DNA of 64,000 bases, from positions 124,001 to 188,000 of the forward strand of contig DATIKU010000014.1 in NCBI GenBank assembly GCA_035477215.1, given 5' to 3'. Below the pieces are notes generated by a model. It searched no databases. It was not told the origin of the DNA and saw nothing but the letters and a program-made list of their open reading frames with translations. This DNA is from Spirochaetota bacterium. Its GTDB lineage: Bacteria > Spirochaetota > UBA4802 > UBA5368. This document shows positions 54,075 to 63,339 of this stretch, one piece after another; the stretch's first letter is position 1, and each line of letters starts with the position of its first letter. A program made the translations under genes and the position numbers.

Positions 54075-54824
54075 ATGTTCACTAAATATTTTGAAGATGC
54101 GCAGAAACAACTCGTAAAAACCCCTTCCGGCGGCCGGGCTAAAACGCAGGTGAAGGCGAAGGGGAAGGCAACGCCCAAATCCGTCAAATCCGCCGATCCC
54201 GGCGCTGACGGCAAAATTGACATGCATGGATTGATGAAGACCATCGAGGGGATCGTTCCGCTTGAGCTTGATGTGGGCACACTCGGAATAATCGATCCCA
54301 GCGGATACTCTCCCGAAGGCGTCGATTTTATCACCTTCCGCCCATTGTGCAGGGACATGTCCGCGCTGATGGGCGGATACGTACCCTCCGAACTGGTATA
54401 CGGCACCTTCCACGTCTGCGGCGATTTCGGCAGGGAGAGCCTCCAGGGGGGCCTCAACAAGGTGATACAGGCCAAAAAGGTCAACATCTTCACGGAGGAC
54501 CGGCAGGACGTTCCGGCAATACCCGCATTCATTATCAGCGGCGGGGGCGGTATGAGACTGGAGGATGTAAAGGACACGATCGTCGATTACTACGTTTCAA
54601 AAAGTGTCGACTATATCCTCGAGTTCGACGTTCTGATGATCCTTAACAAGGGGCTTGTCGTTAAAAACTGGCGCGAAAAAAGGAGCTTCATCGCGCTCGA
54701 GACGGGTGCGGCCACACTCATGTGGTTCTACATCCTGATGCACGAATACCTCGACATGGAGCGTGGAAAGACCCTGGATCTCAGAAACTATGTAAAATAT
54801 ACGGAAAAGTACGCGGAATACTGA
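54075..54824 (+). CDS. Conserved-looking cytoplasmic protein, unknown function
   Basis: A 249-residue protein. A basic linker (about 10-45, rich in Lys) is followed by a compact alpha/beta domain with no family I recognise: GIIDPSGYSPEGVDFITFRPL, SELVYGTFHVCG, IPAFIISGGGGMRLEDVKDTI, IALETGAATLMWFYILMHEYLDM. No signal peptide. The ATG at 54075 has ACAGGA just upstream; the frame opens earlier with TTG at 53987, which is less likely. Its neighbours are TPR and VWA-domain genes, so an envelope or cell-structure role is possible. Confidence 0.6.
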   Translation: MFTKYFEDAQKQLVKTPSGGRAKTQVKAKGKATPKSVKSADPGADGKIDMHGLMKTIEGIVPLELDVGTLGIIDPSGYSPEGVDFITFRPLCRDMSALMGGYVPSELVYGTFHVCGDFGRESLQGGLNKVIQAKKVNIFTEDRQDVPAIPAFIISGGGGMRLEDVKDTIVDYYVSKSVDYILEFDVLMILNKGLVVKNWREKRSFIALETGAATLMWFYILMHEYLDMERGKTLDLRNYVKYTEKYAEY

Positions 54825-54919
54825 CCGATTTTATAAAAACCGGGTGATTTTTCGAAGGATTTTTCCCCGGGCAGCCGGCCGGGTGGAATGTCCGCTCCGC
54901 CGGGGCCCATCGCACATCC

Positions 54920-54975
54920 CGTCAATTTTATTGACGATAATTATTCTTGACAAAAACTGAAATTATTAATAGGCT
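54920..54975 (+). promoter_or_regulatory. Promoter and inverted repeat upstream of VWA gene
   Basis: CGTCAA, five bases, TTGACG (54920-54936) is an inverted repeat directly before a perfect -35 TTGACA at 54947-54952; the -10 after 17 bases (TAGGCT) is poor. The repeat could be an operator. Confidence 0.4.
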
Positions 54976-55041
54976 ATTGGTCCTAATAGCGGTCAGGTTT
55001 TCTCTGCGTATAACAACACCCTCGGTAAGGAGCGGTAAAGA

Positions 55042-56169
55042 GTGAAAGAGCAAAAACAGAGACTGGGCGCCCTGCGGGGGCTGTTCTTCGCGGGCCTTCT
55101 TTCCTCAATTCTTGTAATGCCGGGCGCCTGCGAGGCCAGGGAACAGAAAGACATGATCCTTGTCCTCGATACATCGATGAGCATGATCGGCAGCGGCGGC
55201 CGGAACATAATGGCGGGAGTGAAGGAAGGCCTGGACAAGTTCATCGATCAGCTCGAGGCGGGTGACAGCTTCACCTTCATCACCTTCGATACGGAAGTAA
55301 AGCTCTATCCGATTGTCTACATCCATGACAAAAACGACAAGGAAATCTTAAAGAAGTATGTCTCGGTGATTGAGGCGAAAGGGGCCTGGACCTACACGCA
55401 GGAGATGATTAGGAACGTATTCAAGACGGCTCAGAGCCTCGAAGAAAAGGAGAAGGGCAGACAGAGGGTTATCGTGGTCCTGACCGACGCGCTTGATGAT
55501 CCTCCTCCCGGGCGGCGTCACGAACGCTTCGATATCAAGAAAATTGCCAAGCAGTACAATAACAAGGACTGGTTTATTTTCCTCGTAAATCTCGGGGATA
55601 TCAAAACCGGCAGGATGATTGAAAAAGCCCAAAAGGACATAAAAGACAACATTTCACCGTACACCAGGGTCGTCGACGCGACCGATGCTCCGGGCAAGGT
55701 CATCGAGAAGCAGCTGATGCGGGATGTCCGCGACATGTCCGCCGAGCGGCGCGAGAATGAAAAGACCTTCCTCTCGAGTCCCTGGTTTCTCGGCGCCCTG
55801 GCGCTTCTGGTCGCGCTGGTTGTGCTGATTCTGGTGCGCCGTTACCTGGGGCTCCGGGTGAGCGGCGTGCTGGATTACTGGAACAACACCATCCTCGATC
55901 CGTATATCAACACGATCAATCTCTCGCGGCAGGAGGGCCGGAAAATAAGCATCGGCCGCGGAAGCGGCCTTACGGTAAACATCAGGGACATCGAGATTGC
56001 GGAGCCGTTCAGGGTCGTCGCGCGCCGCGACAAGGGCGTGATAAAATGTGCGCTCCAGTGGGGAAACAGTTATACCATAGAGTTCCAGAACGGGGTGCAG
56101 GGTGAATACCTGAAAGACGGGGACGTATTCAAGGTGGCGAACTATACGTTTAAGTACAGTATCGATTGA
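55042..56169 (+). CDS. VWA-domain membrane protein with FHA-like C-terminus
   Basis: A 375-residue protein. A signal peptide (about 1-32) and a von Willebrand A domain (about 35-230) with the metal-site motif DTSMS at 43-47 and VVLTDALDD further on. A membrane helix (about 253-275) follows, then a short beta-rich segment (about 305-375; KISIGRGSGLTVNIRDIEI and the DGDVFKVANYTFKY end) that resembles an FHA fold. That gives an extracytoplasmic VWA and a cytoplasmic FHA-like part. Starts GTG, with AAGGAG upstream. VWA and FHA modules often mediate protein contacts. Confidence 0.8.
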   Translation: MKEQKQRLGALRGLFFAGLLSSILVMPGACEAREQKDMILVLDTSMSMIGSGGRNIMAGVKEGLDKFIDQLEAGDSFTFITFDTEVKLYPIVYIHDKNDKEILKKYVSVIEAKGAWTYTQEMIRNVFKTAQSLEEKEKGRQRVIVVLTDALDDPPPGRRHERFDIKKIAKQYNNKDWFIFLVNLGDIKTGRMIEKAQKDIKDNISPYTRVVDATDAPGKVIEKQLMRDVRDMSAERRENEKTFLSSPWFLGALALLVALVVLILVRRYLGLRVSGVLDYWNNTILDPYINTINLSRQEGRKISIGRGSGLTVNIRDIEIAEPFRVVARRDKGVIKCALQWGNSYTIEFQNGVQGEYLKDGDVFKVANYTFKYSID

Positions 56170-56226
56170 CGGATGGAGAAGGGCTGTATTTTAATAAAAA
56201 ATTTTATTTTAATTTAAAATAAAGCC

Positions 56227-56254
56227 TTGACATCGCATGAAGCGCTGATACACT
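56227..56254 (+). promoter_or_regulatory. Promoter of the cfpA-type gene
   Basis: TTGACA (56227-56232), 16 bases, TACACT (56249-56254), about 125 bases before the gene. An AAGGAGG precedes the ATG. Confidence 0.55.
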
Positions 56255-56378
56255 CACGGCGGCTTTCCGTAGTGAAACGAGAATCCCCCCGGGTGAAGAG
56301 CGTGTTATTATATAAGTGTTTTTAATTCGAGCGGGGGCGGTTTAACTAAGTCCGCAGCAGAAAAAAGGAGGTTTTTAC

Positions 56379-58337
56379 ATGTCGATAACTCAATTACCCA
56401 AGAGCCCGAATAAATTTCATCCTACCGAGCCGAGCGCGGTCGGGTCGCGGAATTCGATCGCTCAGGAAGGGCGCGATAAGATCGCGGAATCGAAGCTTGT
56501 CATTGATGAAACATCGGACAAGGTATTAAATACCATCATGAACAAACTTCCCGAAGAGGTTCTCTCGAGGCTTGACGTGATGGGCGGGCTGAAAGAGAAA
56601 ATATACAACTACGTCAACCAGGCGTACGTCAACATGGCCAACCGCTACACGGTCACCATGGAAGACGAATTTTTAAAGAAGGTTCGCGACTTCGTCGACA
56701 AGGAAGAGGCCAAGGGACTGGCCCGTTATACTTCCCGCGAGATGATCGAGCTTCTCGACAAGATCGGGGGCGCCGACAAGTTCAACACCGGCGAAATCGA
56801 GAAGTCGATGGTCAATATGTACGGGCACCTTCAGGGCCATATCCAGCGCGGCATGAACGACCTCGAAAATGAGACCAACGCCATACTGAGACAGAAGACC
56901 GACGTCGGTGCCTTTGTCCGCGGTGAAAACGCCTATGCAATTATCAAGTGCATCTTCAAGGACAATCAGCTTCGGCCCAAGTTCGTTTACGACGTCAAAC
57001 TGTCGATCAACATCCTCGACAGCGAGCTGGTGAGCCCGATCTACCACTACCAGGTAACCGTCGAGTCTCTCCTTAAAGACGCCATCCAGAAGCACATCCA
57101 GGACCTCATCGACAAGCAGGTACAGCAGCTTACCGAGGAGCTGGTCGACCAGGGCAAGAGCGAACTGTCGGGCTCGGAGATAATGTTCGAAAAGATCAAG
57201 AGGATCGACAGCTATACCGACGACGACAAGGAAGACGAGAAGTCCCGCCGGTACACCATTCTCGCCAAAAGGTTCCTGGACAAGATCGAAGGCCTCCGCG
57301 CCGAGATCGACATCGAGGAGTACGATCCGCTGAACATCCGAGAGAACATCAAGCATATCATTGACTCCGAAAATATCCGTAACCGCGGCTACAACACCGC
57401 GATCAACGCACTTACCTCGATCCTCGACACCTCGAAGCTCGGCTATCAAGTGTGCGACAACATGAAGAACGCCCGCATATGCCAGATCAGGGAATACGAG
57501 GAGATGGACAGGACGATCCTTCCCGACGAGCGCTATGCCATCAGGCTGGCCTACTACGACCAGAACCAGTTGCGCGAAGAGAAGCGCGAGTTCGACCGCC
57601 AGATGGAAGGCTTCACGAAGGAGATTCTGCGCGCATGGGACGTTGTGCATGCCCATTATGAGTCCAAGAAGCGCTTCCGTTCGCTGAAGGATTTCGACGA
57701 TCTCTGCAGCCGCCTCATGAGCAAGGAGTGGAGACGCGGAAAGAAGGAAGAAGAGGCCGATCCCAACAGCGTTCTCTGGAACGAGCTCGGCGAGCTATAC
57801 AACGAAGGCAGCTTCGTCGAGAAGAACAACAGGACCTACGAGGACAGGATACTCAACCTCAAGGGCAAGTTGAAATACCTCAGAGAGATTTTACAGAACA
57901 TGCATGGCTACCAGAACCCGATCGAGCGCGTAATCCTCGACGAGCGCCTGAGCTTCCTTGACAGGAAATTCAATGAATTCACCTACAAGATCAACCCGCA
58001 CCACATTCAGCCGGGGCTCATCCTCGACGTCGACGTTACGACGATCAAGAGGAAGCAGTACATGCTCAAGGGTATGGCGAATGTTCTGAACGAGTTCCTG
58101 TACGGTATCTCGAAGGGATTCGCCGACGCGGCATTCGCCCAGTTCAAGAGAAGGAGGTCGACCGTTCGTTCGGACATCTCGCAGTCTTTCGGCGAAGAAG
58201 AGATCAAGGAAGATATTTTCGAGACCGCTTATAAAACGGCCGCCGACGCTGCTGAAGTCGCGGAAGTGAAGGGATCCATAAACCTTTCGCCCCGTCTAAA
58301 GCCGAAAGGCAAGGCTTCCGGTCTGAAAGAACTGTAA
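56379..58337 (+). CDS. cfpA: Cytoplasmic filament protein CfpA-type
   Basis: A 652-residue largely helical protein without signal peptide or membrane segment. Content and order (KIYNYVNQAYVNMANRYTVT, GGADKFNTGEIEKSMVNMYGHLQG, QKTDVGAFVRGENAYAIIKC and the later long coiled-coil helices) match my recollection of treponemal CfpA, the subunit of the ribbon-like filaments lying under the inner membrane in Treponema. Length is close to the roughly 680 residues there. It has its own promoter and terminator. An unknown gene and a PPDK-like gene follow on the same strand, as I recall in Treponema. The identification rests on memory of the family. Confidence 0.75.
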   Translation: MSITQLPKSPNKFHPTEPSAVGSRNSIAQEGRDKIAESKLVIDETSDKVLNTIMNKLPEEVLSRLDVMGGLKEKIYNYVNQAYVNMANRYTVTMEDEFLKKVRDFVDKEEAKGLARYTSREMIELLDKIGGADKFNTGEIEKSMVNMYGHLQGHIQRGMNDLENETNAILRQKTDVGAFVRGENAYAIIKCIFKDNQLRPKFVYDVKLSINILDSELVSPIYHYQVTVESLLKDAIQKHIQDLIDKQVQQLTEELVDQGKSELSGSEIMFEKIKRIDSYTDDDKEDEKSRRYTILAKRFLDKIEGLRAEIDIEEYDPLNIRENIKHIIDSENIRNRGYNTAINALTSILDTSKLGYQVCDNMKNARICQIREYEEMDRTILPDERYAIRLAYYDQNQLREEKREFDRQMEGFTKEILRAWDVVHAHYESKKRFRSLKDFDDLCSRLMSKEWRRGKKEEEADPNSVLWNELGELYNEGSFVEKNNRTYEDRILNLKGKLKYLREILQNMHGYQNPIERVILDERLSFLDRKFNEFTYKINPHHIQPGLILDVDVTTIKRKQYMLKGMANVLNEFLYGISKGFADAAFAQFKRRRSTVRSDISQSFGEEEIKEDIFETAYKTAADAAEVAEVKGSINLSPRLKPKGKASGLKEL

Positions 58338-58358
58338 AAATCGGTAACAGCGCAATTT

Positions 58359-58395
58359 AAAAAAGGGTGCCCGAAAGGGTGCCCTTTTTTTCTTT
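58359..58395 (+). terminator. Intrinsic terminator after cfpA
   Basis: AAAAAAGGG..CCC GAAA GGG..CCCTTTTTT forms a stem with a GAAA tetraloop and a central pair of G-U wobbles, then a T-rich tail. It starts 22 bases after the stop. Confidence 0.85.
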
Positions 58396-58445
58396 ATTTA
58401 AGGGGAAAAGTTGGGTTTAGGCGTGGGGATATTATTTGCTGACAG

Positions 58446-58474
58446 TTGACAAAATGCTTGCAATTATTTTAAAA
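58446..58474 (+). promoter_or_regulatory. Possible promoter of the unknown/PPDK-like operon
   Basis: TTGACA (58446-58451), 17 bases, TTAAAA (58469-58474). Weak -10 but placed between the cfpA terminator and the next gene. Confidence 0.4.
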
Positions 58475-58579
58475 CCGCGGACAATATACACTGCATGGTT
58501 CGGTGTGTCCGGATGATGCTGCGGCCCGGCATATAACGGTTTGCTGCGGGGAAAAAATTTGTCACAAGGAGTCTGACCC

Positions 58580-59491
58580 ATGGAAAGCGCTTTTTATTCG
58601 CTTGCGACCAAGAGCAATTTCAACAAGGCACTGAACCACTTCTTCAAGGTCAATGAGATCGTCGATTACCTCGATTCAAAAAGAAATCTCGCCGATGTCA
58701 TAAACGCCGATCTCGACCAGAACGAGATCATGATAGACCAGATTCTTCCGATCGTCGGGGCGGTGATCCGCGATAAGTACCGGTATTCATACGATTCATA
58801 CAATGTTCACGAAAAGGTAACCGACTTCGCGAAGCTGGCCGGGGAGACCGCCAAGTGGACGGCGCTGGACATACTGATCGTTTACTACACCCCGGCGGGG
58901 GAGATATCGCTTGTTAATCCCAAGAATATGGCCCACTGGGACAGGGTTCGCGAACTGGCAAAAGACCAGGCGATGGTCATATACGCGCGCCATCTGAAAG
59001 AGGAAAAAGACTCCAAGATCGAGCACGAGGCGATCGCGGCCATTGAGGAGATGATCGCCGGCAAGGACGTATTCATCAACAAGGACTTCATCGACCAGAC
59101 GGTCGCGCCCAAGGCGGCCCCGCCAAGGCCGGTGGTGCAGGCGGCAGCGGCGGCCGGACAGAGAAGGATGACTCCCAAGTATTCCGTCCAGGTGACCAAC
59201 GAGCTTTTCCATAATGGAAACGTGGAGGCCTGGAAACGAATCATCGAAAGCTATAAGGTCGCTCATCCGGACATCGAAGTAAGGATATTTTATGAGAACG
59301 AGCTTATCAATGATATCAATACCCTTTTTAAATGGGGCAAAGTGAAGACGGGCGGTTTGATTTTCTTCCAGGCTTCGGGCGAGAATATCCGTAACGTTTC
59401 CAAGCTGCAGAAGTACCTCTTCGAGGGTGCAAGCCCCCGTTTCGAACAGTTCCTCAAGCTTGGCGTCGGCAAAGTTCTCAAGCTTTTCTAA
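58580..59491 (+). CDS. Unknown protein paired with PPDK-like gene
   Basis: A 303-residue cytoplasmic protein. The N-terminal helical domain (about 1-155) and the C-terminal alpha/beta domain (about 195-303; SVQVTNELFHNGNVEAWKRIIE, EVRIFYENELINDINTLFKW) are joined by an Ala/Pro linker (about 170-195). No motif or family is recognised. AAGGAG precedes the ATG. It lies between cfpA and the PPDK-like gene; the next gene starts 56 bases on. The same three-gene order exists, as far as I recall, in Treponema pallidum (TP0746-TP0748). Confidence 0.7.
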   Translation: MESAFYSLATKSNFNKALNHFFKVNEIVDYLDSKRNLADVINADLDQNEIMIDQILPIVGAVIRDKYRYSYDSYNVHEKVTDFAKLAGETAKWTALDILIVYYTPAGEISLVNPKNMAHWDRVRELAKDQAMVIYARHLKEEKDSKIEHEAIAAIEEMIAGKDVFINKDFIDQTVAPKAAPPRPVVQAAAAAGQRRMTPKYSVQVTNELFHNGNVEAWKRIIESYKVAHPDIEVRIFYENELINDINTLFKWGKVKTGGLIFFQASGENIRNVSKLQKYLFEGASPRFEQFLKLGVGKVLKLF

Positions 59492-59546
59492 CGTAACGCA
59501 GACTGAAAAAAGAAACGGAAAAGCAATAAAAAGGGAGAATTGAACA

Positions 59547-62138
59547 ATGGAAAACATAGTTTATTTCAGCAAGGACCTCAAAGAGCTTGATGAGAAAGTT
59601 AAAAAAAGACTCGGTATTCGGGGACGGCGCGCGGTTGAGCTTGCGATGATGGGCCTCCCGATAGCTCCCGGCTTTATTATAGATTCGGAGCTTACAAGGA
59701 AGCTGCCACAGGTAAATTTGAAGGAGTTTTTAAAGACTCATATAGACCACCTCGAAAAAGAAACCAAAAAGGGATTCGGCGATGCGAAAAGGCCGCTCCT
59801 TCTCAAGGTGGTTTTAAGCTCGGATTTCAATGTGCCGTATTTCCCCTCGATACACAACATAGGGCTCAACGACAAGACGGTGACCGGCTTCGGACAGTTT
59901 ACCGGATTGGATTTCGCATACGGTGAATACAGGTTTTTACTGAGGAGCGTGGGGACAAAAATATACAGCCTGGAGGCCGCGGACTTCGACAAGATGGACG
60001 CGAAGGGCGCGAAGCAGAAGGCCGAAGACATAAAGAAGGCCGTGGATAATTTTAAGAAGTACCTTGGTGACAAATACAGCGAAGACGTGTACGACCAGCT
60101 CGGTCTTATACTGAAAGGGGCGGCTTCCAGGTATTGCGACTCCGAGATCGATGTGGACGATTCACTCTCCATCATGGTGCAGGCGATGGTCTACGGCAAC
60201 TTCGGCAACAATTCCTATTCGGGGAATTACTATACGAGGAATATCATTACGGGTGACCCGCTTATCCAGGGTAGCTTTCTCCAGAACGCCTTCGACATCG
60301 ACAAGAGCAAGTCGAAGGATATTGCAAAGATCGATAAAAAGTATTTCGACAAGTTCTCAGACATAGCCAAGAAAGTGGAGGAGAAGTTCAAGGAGATCCG
60401 GGAGATCAAGTTCACCATCGAGGAAGGCGATTTCTGGCTGGTTGAGCAAAGGGACGTTGACGAAAAATCGACCCAGGCGCACATCAAAACGCTGCTCGAT
60501 CTATGCAAGCGGAAAAGCGTGACCGAAGAATACGTGGTCGGCAATATCAAGCCGGCCCAGCTTAACGAGCTTCTGCACCCCGTTATCGATCCAAGGACGA
60601 TCGGCGGCGTCAAGACCATCAAGGGCGGGATTTCCGGATCGCCCGGGGCGGCGATCGGCCGGGTGTTCTTCTCGACGCCGAAGCTGCTTGAGGAATATAA
60701 AAAAGCGATCATGCACGGGGGCGACACCAACCTGATTCTGGTGATGCCCTCAAGTTACGCGGAGGATGTCAAGGCGATCGAGGTCGCGAAGGGCGTTATG
60801 ACCACGGAGGGCGGGTTCTCTTCACACGCCCCGGTGGTCGCTCGCAGTTTGGGAAAGGTCGCCATGGTTCAGCCGGACATGAGGATTCGCGGCACTACTT
60901 TCACACTGGCCGGCAAGACGGTAAAGGAAGGGGACTACGTTTCGATCAACGTTCCCTATTACGAACCGCCGACGATATATCTGGGGAAGGTCGGCCTCAT
61001 CGAACCGAACGTAAAGGAAAACGGGCTCATCGACTTTCTTAAAATCGTGGAAAAGTTTATTGATGATTTCGATGTTCGCGCCAACGCCGATCAGGGGCGC
61101 GACGCCAAGCTCGCCCGCGAGTTCAACGCCGTTGGTATCGGCCTGTGCAGGACCGAGCACATGTTCTTTAACGAGAAGCGCATCATGAGGTTCCGGGAGA
61201 TGATCCTCGCCGAGTCCGAGGATGAGCGCAGGAAAACCCTGGATGCGTTGAAGCCCATGCAGCGCTCGGACTTCTACGACCTCTTCAAGACGATGGTCGG
61301 GTTCCCGGTAACCATTCGCCTGCTCGACGCGCCTTTACATGAATTCCTGCCGCGTACGGACGCGAGTATGAAGGAGTTTATACGGCACATGCAGGGCCGG
61401 GGAAAGGCCCCCAAGCCCGCCGAAATAATGGCGCGCTGCGAGGAGCTCTCGGAGATGAACCCGATGCTCGGGCATCGCGGGTGCCGGGTCGCGATCACTT
61501 ATCCGGAAATCTACGAAATGCAGTGCCGCGCGATCTTCGAGGCGGCCTGCATGCTGAGAAAAGAGGGCATAAAAATCAAACCCGAAATCATGATTCCGAT
61601 TGTCATGACCGAGCACGAGCTGAAGTTCATCAAAAACGGCAAGAAAATCGAAGGAAAGGTCGTCAAGGGTATACGGGACATAAAGGACGAAGTGGTCATG
61701 GAGTATGGCGTCGAGGACCTCGACTACAGCGTTGGGACCATGATAGAGCTTCCCGCGGCGGCCCTCGGCGCGGGCGCTATCGCGCAGCATGCGGAGTTCT
61801 TCAGCTTCGGCACGAACGACCTTACCCAGACAACGTACGGACTCTCTCGCGACGACATCAACTCGTTCTTCCCGAGCTACTCGCTCTACGACCTCATCCG
61901 CAACAATCCTTTCCAGGTGCTGGGCGAGCAGGTAAAGGAGCTCATCGAAGTCGCCGCGCTCCGCGGGCGGCTCACCCGCCCGGACATCAAGATGGGACTG
62001 TGCGGCGAGCACGGAGCGGACCCGGAGAATATCGAGTTCTGCATCAATGTGGGACTGAACTACGTTTCGTGTAATCCGTATTCAATCCCGCTCGCAAAGC
62101 TCGCGGTTGCACAGTACAACCTGCGGGAAGAAGAATAG
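59547..62138 (+). CDS. Pyruvate phosphate dikinase homologue with degenerate ATP-grasp
   Basis: An 863-residue protein of PPDK length. The swivelling phosphohistidine domain (about 370-480) has His427 in EGGFSSHAPVVAR; the PEP/pyruvate barrel (about 505-863) is fully recognisable (GLCRTEHMFF, RLLDAPLHEF, GHRGCR, FGTNDLTQTTYG, GLCGEHGAD, NYVSCNPYSIP). The N-terminal ATP-grasp is divergent: the GGKGA loop reads GIRGR, the VRSGA segment is KVVLSS with Val89 where the nucleotide-binding Arg sits, and the MPGMMDT loop is lost. VQAMVYGNFG and FWLVEQRD remain. ATP binding is thus doubtful. It is paired with the preceding 303-residue gene. Confidence 0.85.
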   Translation: MENIVYFSKDLKELDEKVKKRLGIRGRRAVELAMMGLPIAPGFIIDSELTRKLPQVNLKEFLKTHIDHLEKETKKGFGDAKRPLLLKVVLSSDFNVPYFPSIHNIGLNDKTVTGFGQFTGLDFAYGEYRFLLRSVGTKIYSLEAADFDKMDAKGAKQKAEDIKKAVDNFKKYLGDKYSEDVYDQLGLILKGAASRYCDSEIDVDDSLSIMVQAMVYGNFGNNSYSGNYYTRNIITGDPLIQGSFLQNAFDIDKSKSKDIAKIDKKYFDKFSDIAKKVEEKFKEIREIKFTIEEGDFWLVEQRDVDEKSTQAHIKTLLDLCKRKSVTEEYVVGNIKPAQLNELLHPVIDPRTIGGVKTIKGGISGSPGAAIGRVFFSTPKLLEEYKKAIMHGGDTNLILVMPSSYAEDVKAIEVAKGVMTTEGGFSSHAPVVARSLGKVAMVQPDMRIRGTTFTLAGKTVKEGDYVSINVPYYEPPTIYLGKVGLIEPNVKENGLIDFLKIVEKFIDDFDVRANADQGRDAKLAREFNAVGIGLCRTEHMFFNEKRIMRFREMILAESEDERRKTLDALKPMQRSDFYDLFKTMVGFPVTIRLLDAPLHEFLPRTDASMKEFIRHMQGRGKAPKPAEIMARCEELSEMNPMLGHRGCRVAITYPEIYEMQCRAIFEAACMLRKEGIKIKPEIMIPIVMTEHELKFIKNGKKIEGKVVKGIRDIKDEVVMEYGVEDLDYSVGTMIELPAAALGAGAIAQHAEFFSFGTNDLTQTTYGLSRDDINSFFPSYSLYDLIRNNPFQVLGEQVKELIEVAALRGRLTRPDIKMGLCGEHGADPENIEFCINVGLNYVSCNPYSIPLAKLAVAQYNLREEE

Positions 62139-62217
62139 CCAAAACGGCGAAGTTTCGGTGAAACCGAGGAGAGGGACGGGAGTCTCTCTCCTTTTTTCTT
62201 GTCGAGTTACGCATCGG

Positions 62218-63144
62218 TCAGAGGTACTGTACCGAGGCAAAGGAGCGGCGTATTCCCCGGGAGTAACGGAAAGCGGGATATCCGAGTATCATCGCCAGCG
62301 ACACGCTGTTTTTGTCCGGTATTCCCCACTTTCTCTTCAGACGTTTTTCGCGGTTGATTGCGAACGACACGGTGCCGATCATGCAGCTTCCCAGCCCAAT
62401 CGCTTCCGCGGCGGTCATCGCATACGTGCATGCGATGCTTCCGTCCACGGGGTCGGCATAGGGCGATTGATGGAACAGCAATACGCACGGGGCGTGGTAG
62501 AAGAGGTAGTCCGTAGTATCAGACCGCGCCTCTGTTATGGCGCGTAAGGCCGGGATGACAAATCCTTCCATCATTTCAGCGTCGGTCTTTTTCATGAAGG
62601 GAACCGCGAGGGTCTTTATTACCGGGTTGTCGAAAATGAGCCACTTTTTAAATATACCGCAAATGTCCCCGGCGAGTTCCCAGACGCGTTCCGTCGACAT
62701 CACCGCGACAACCCCGACGTCCGATGGCGGCAGGCCCATGGGCGCGGTCGAAGCGACCGAAATAATTTTTTCGATCGATGCTTTTTCGACGGGGCGATCG
62801 CTGAACTCGCGCACGCTTCTGCGCGAGGCCAGCAGATTATACAGGGCGCCAAGGGAGGCGCGTTCATTCTTTTTCGGCAGGGGAAATGAGTATTCAGGGT
62901 CGACGCCGCGTCCGGTGACCGAAATGGCGCTGCGCGGGCAGACGAGCATGCACTGCGCACAGCCTATACAGCCCAGGCCGTTGTCGGGAAATATTTCGGG
63001 CCTTCCGTCCACGTCGAGAATGGTGAACGACTTGCATACCCTTGCGCACAGGCCGCATGAAGTGCAACGGCAGTAGTCTATCGAGGGACGGGCCGGTTCG
63101 TCACCGAAGCCCGTTTTGATCGTTTTCCCCGGCCTGTCTTTCAT
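62218..63144 (-). CDS. Nitroreductase with N-terminal 2[4Fe-4S] ferredoxin domain
   Basis: A 308-residue Fe-S flavoprotein. Two cluster motifs, CRCTSCGLCARVC and CIGCAQCMLVC, occupy about residues 25-75. A nitroreductase-fold FMN domain follows (about 95-290; ASRRSVREFSDRPV, AMTAAEAIGLGSCMIGT, MILGYPAF). Such fusions often use ferredoxin-type electrons to reduce an unidentified substrate. The ATG at 63144 is preceded by GGAG; the upstream AT-rich frame extension to 63306 is not coding. It is divergent from the thiolase. Confidence 0.9.
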   Translation of the reverse strand: MKDRPGKTIKTGFGDEPARPSIDYCRCTSCGLCARVCKSFTILDVDGRPEIFPDNGLGCIGCAQCMLVCPRSAISVTGRGVDPEYSFPLPKKNERASLGALYNLLASRRSVREFSDRPVEKASIEKIISVASTAPMGLPPSDVGVVAVMSTERVWELAGDICGIFKKWLIFDNPVIKTLAVPFMKKTDAEMMEGFVIPALRAITEARSDTTDYLFYHAPCVLLFHQSPYADPVDGSIACTYAMTAAEAIGLGSCMIGTVSFAINREKRLKRKWGIPDKNSVSLAMILGYPAFRYSRGIRRSFASVQYL

Positions 63145-63339
63145 GATATATCTCCGGCGTTTTTGTAATCGGTTAAGGTTAAAAATATAAAGCATATAAT
63201 TCAACCTATTAATGGCGTGTTTCCAGGTGCTGATGGAGACAGTGTCATGCAACATGTAATGGCGAATGTAATAATAATTAAAATTGTCTTGATAATATTT
63301 GGCCACTTATTACCTTTTCCAAAAAAAGGAGATGGGTCT

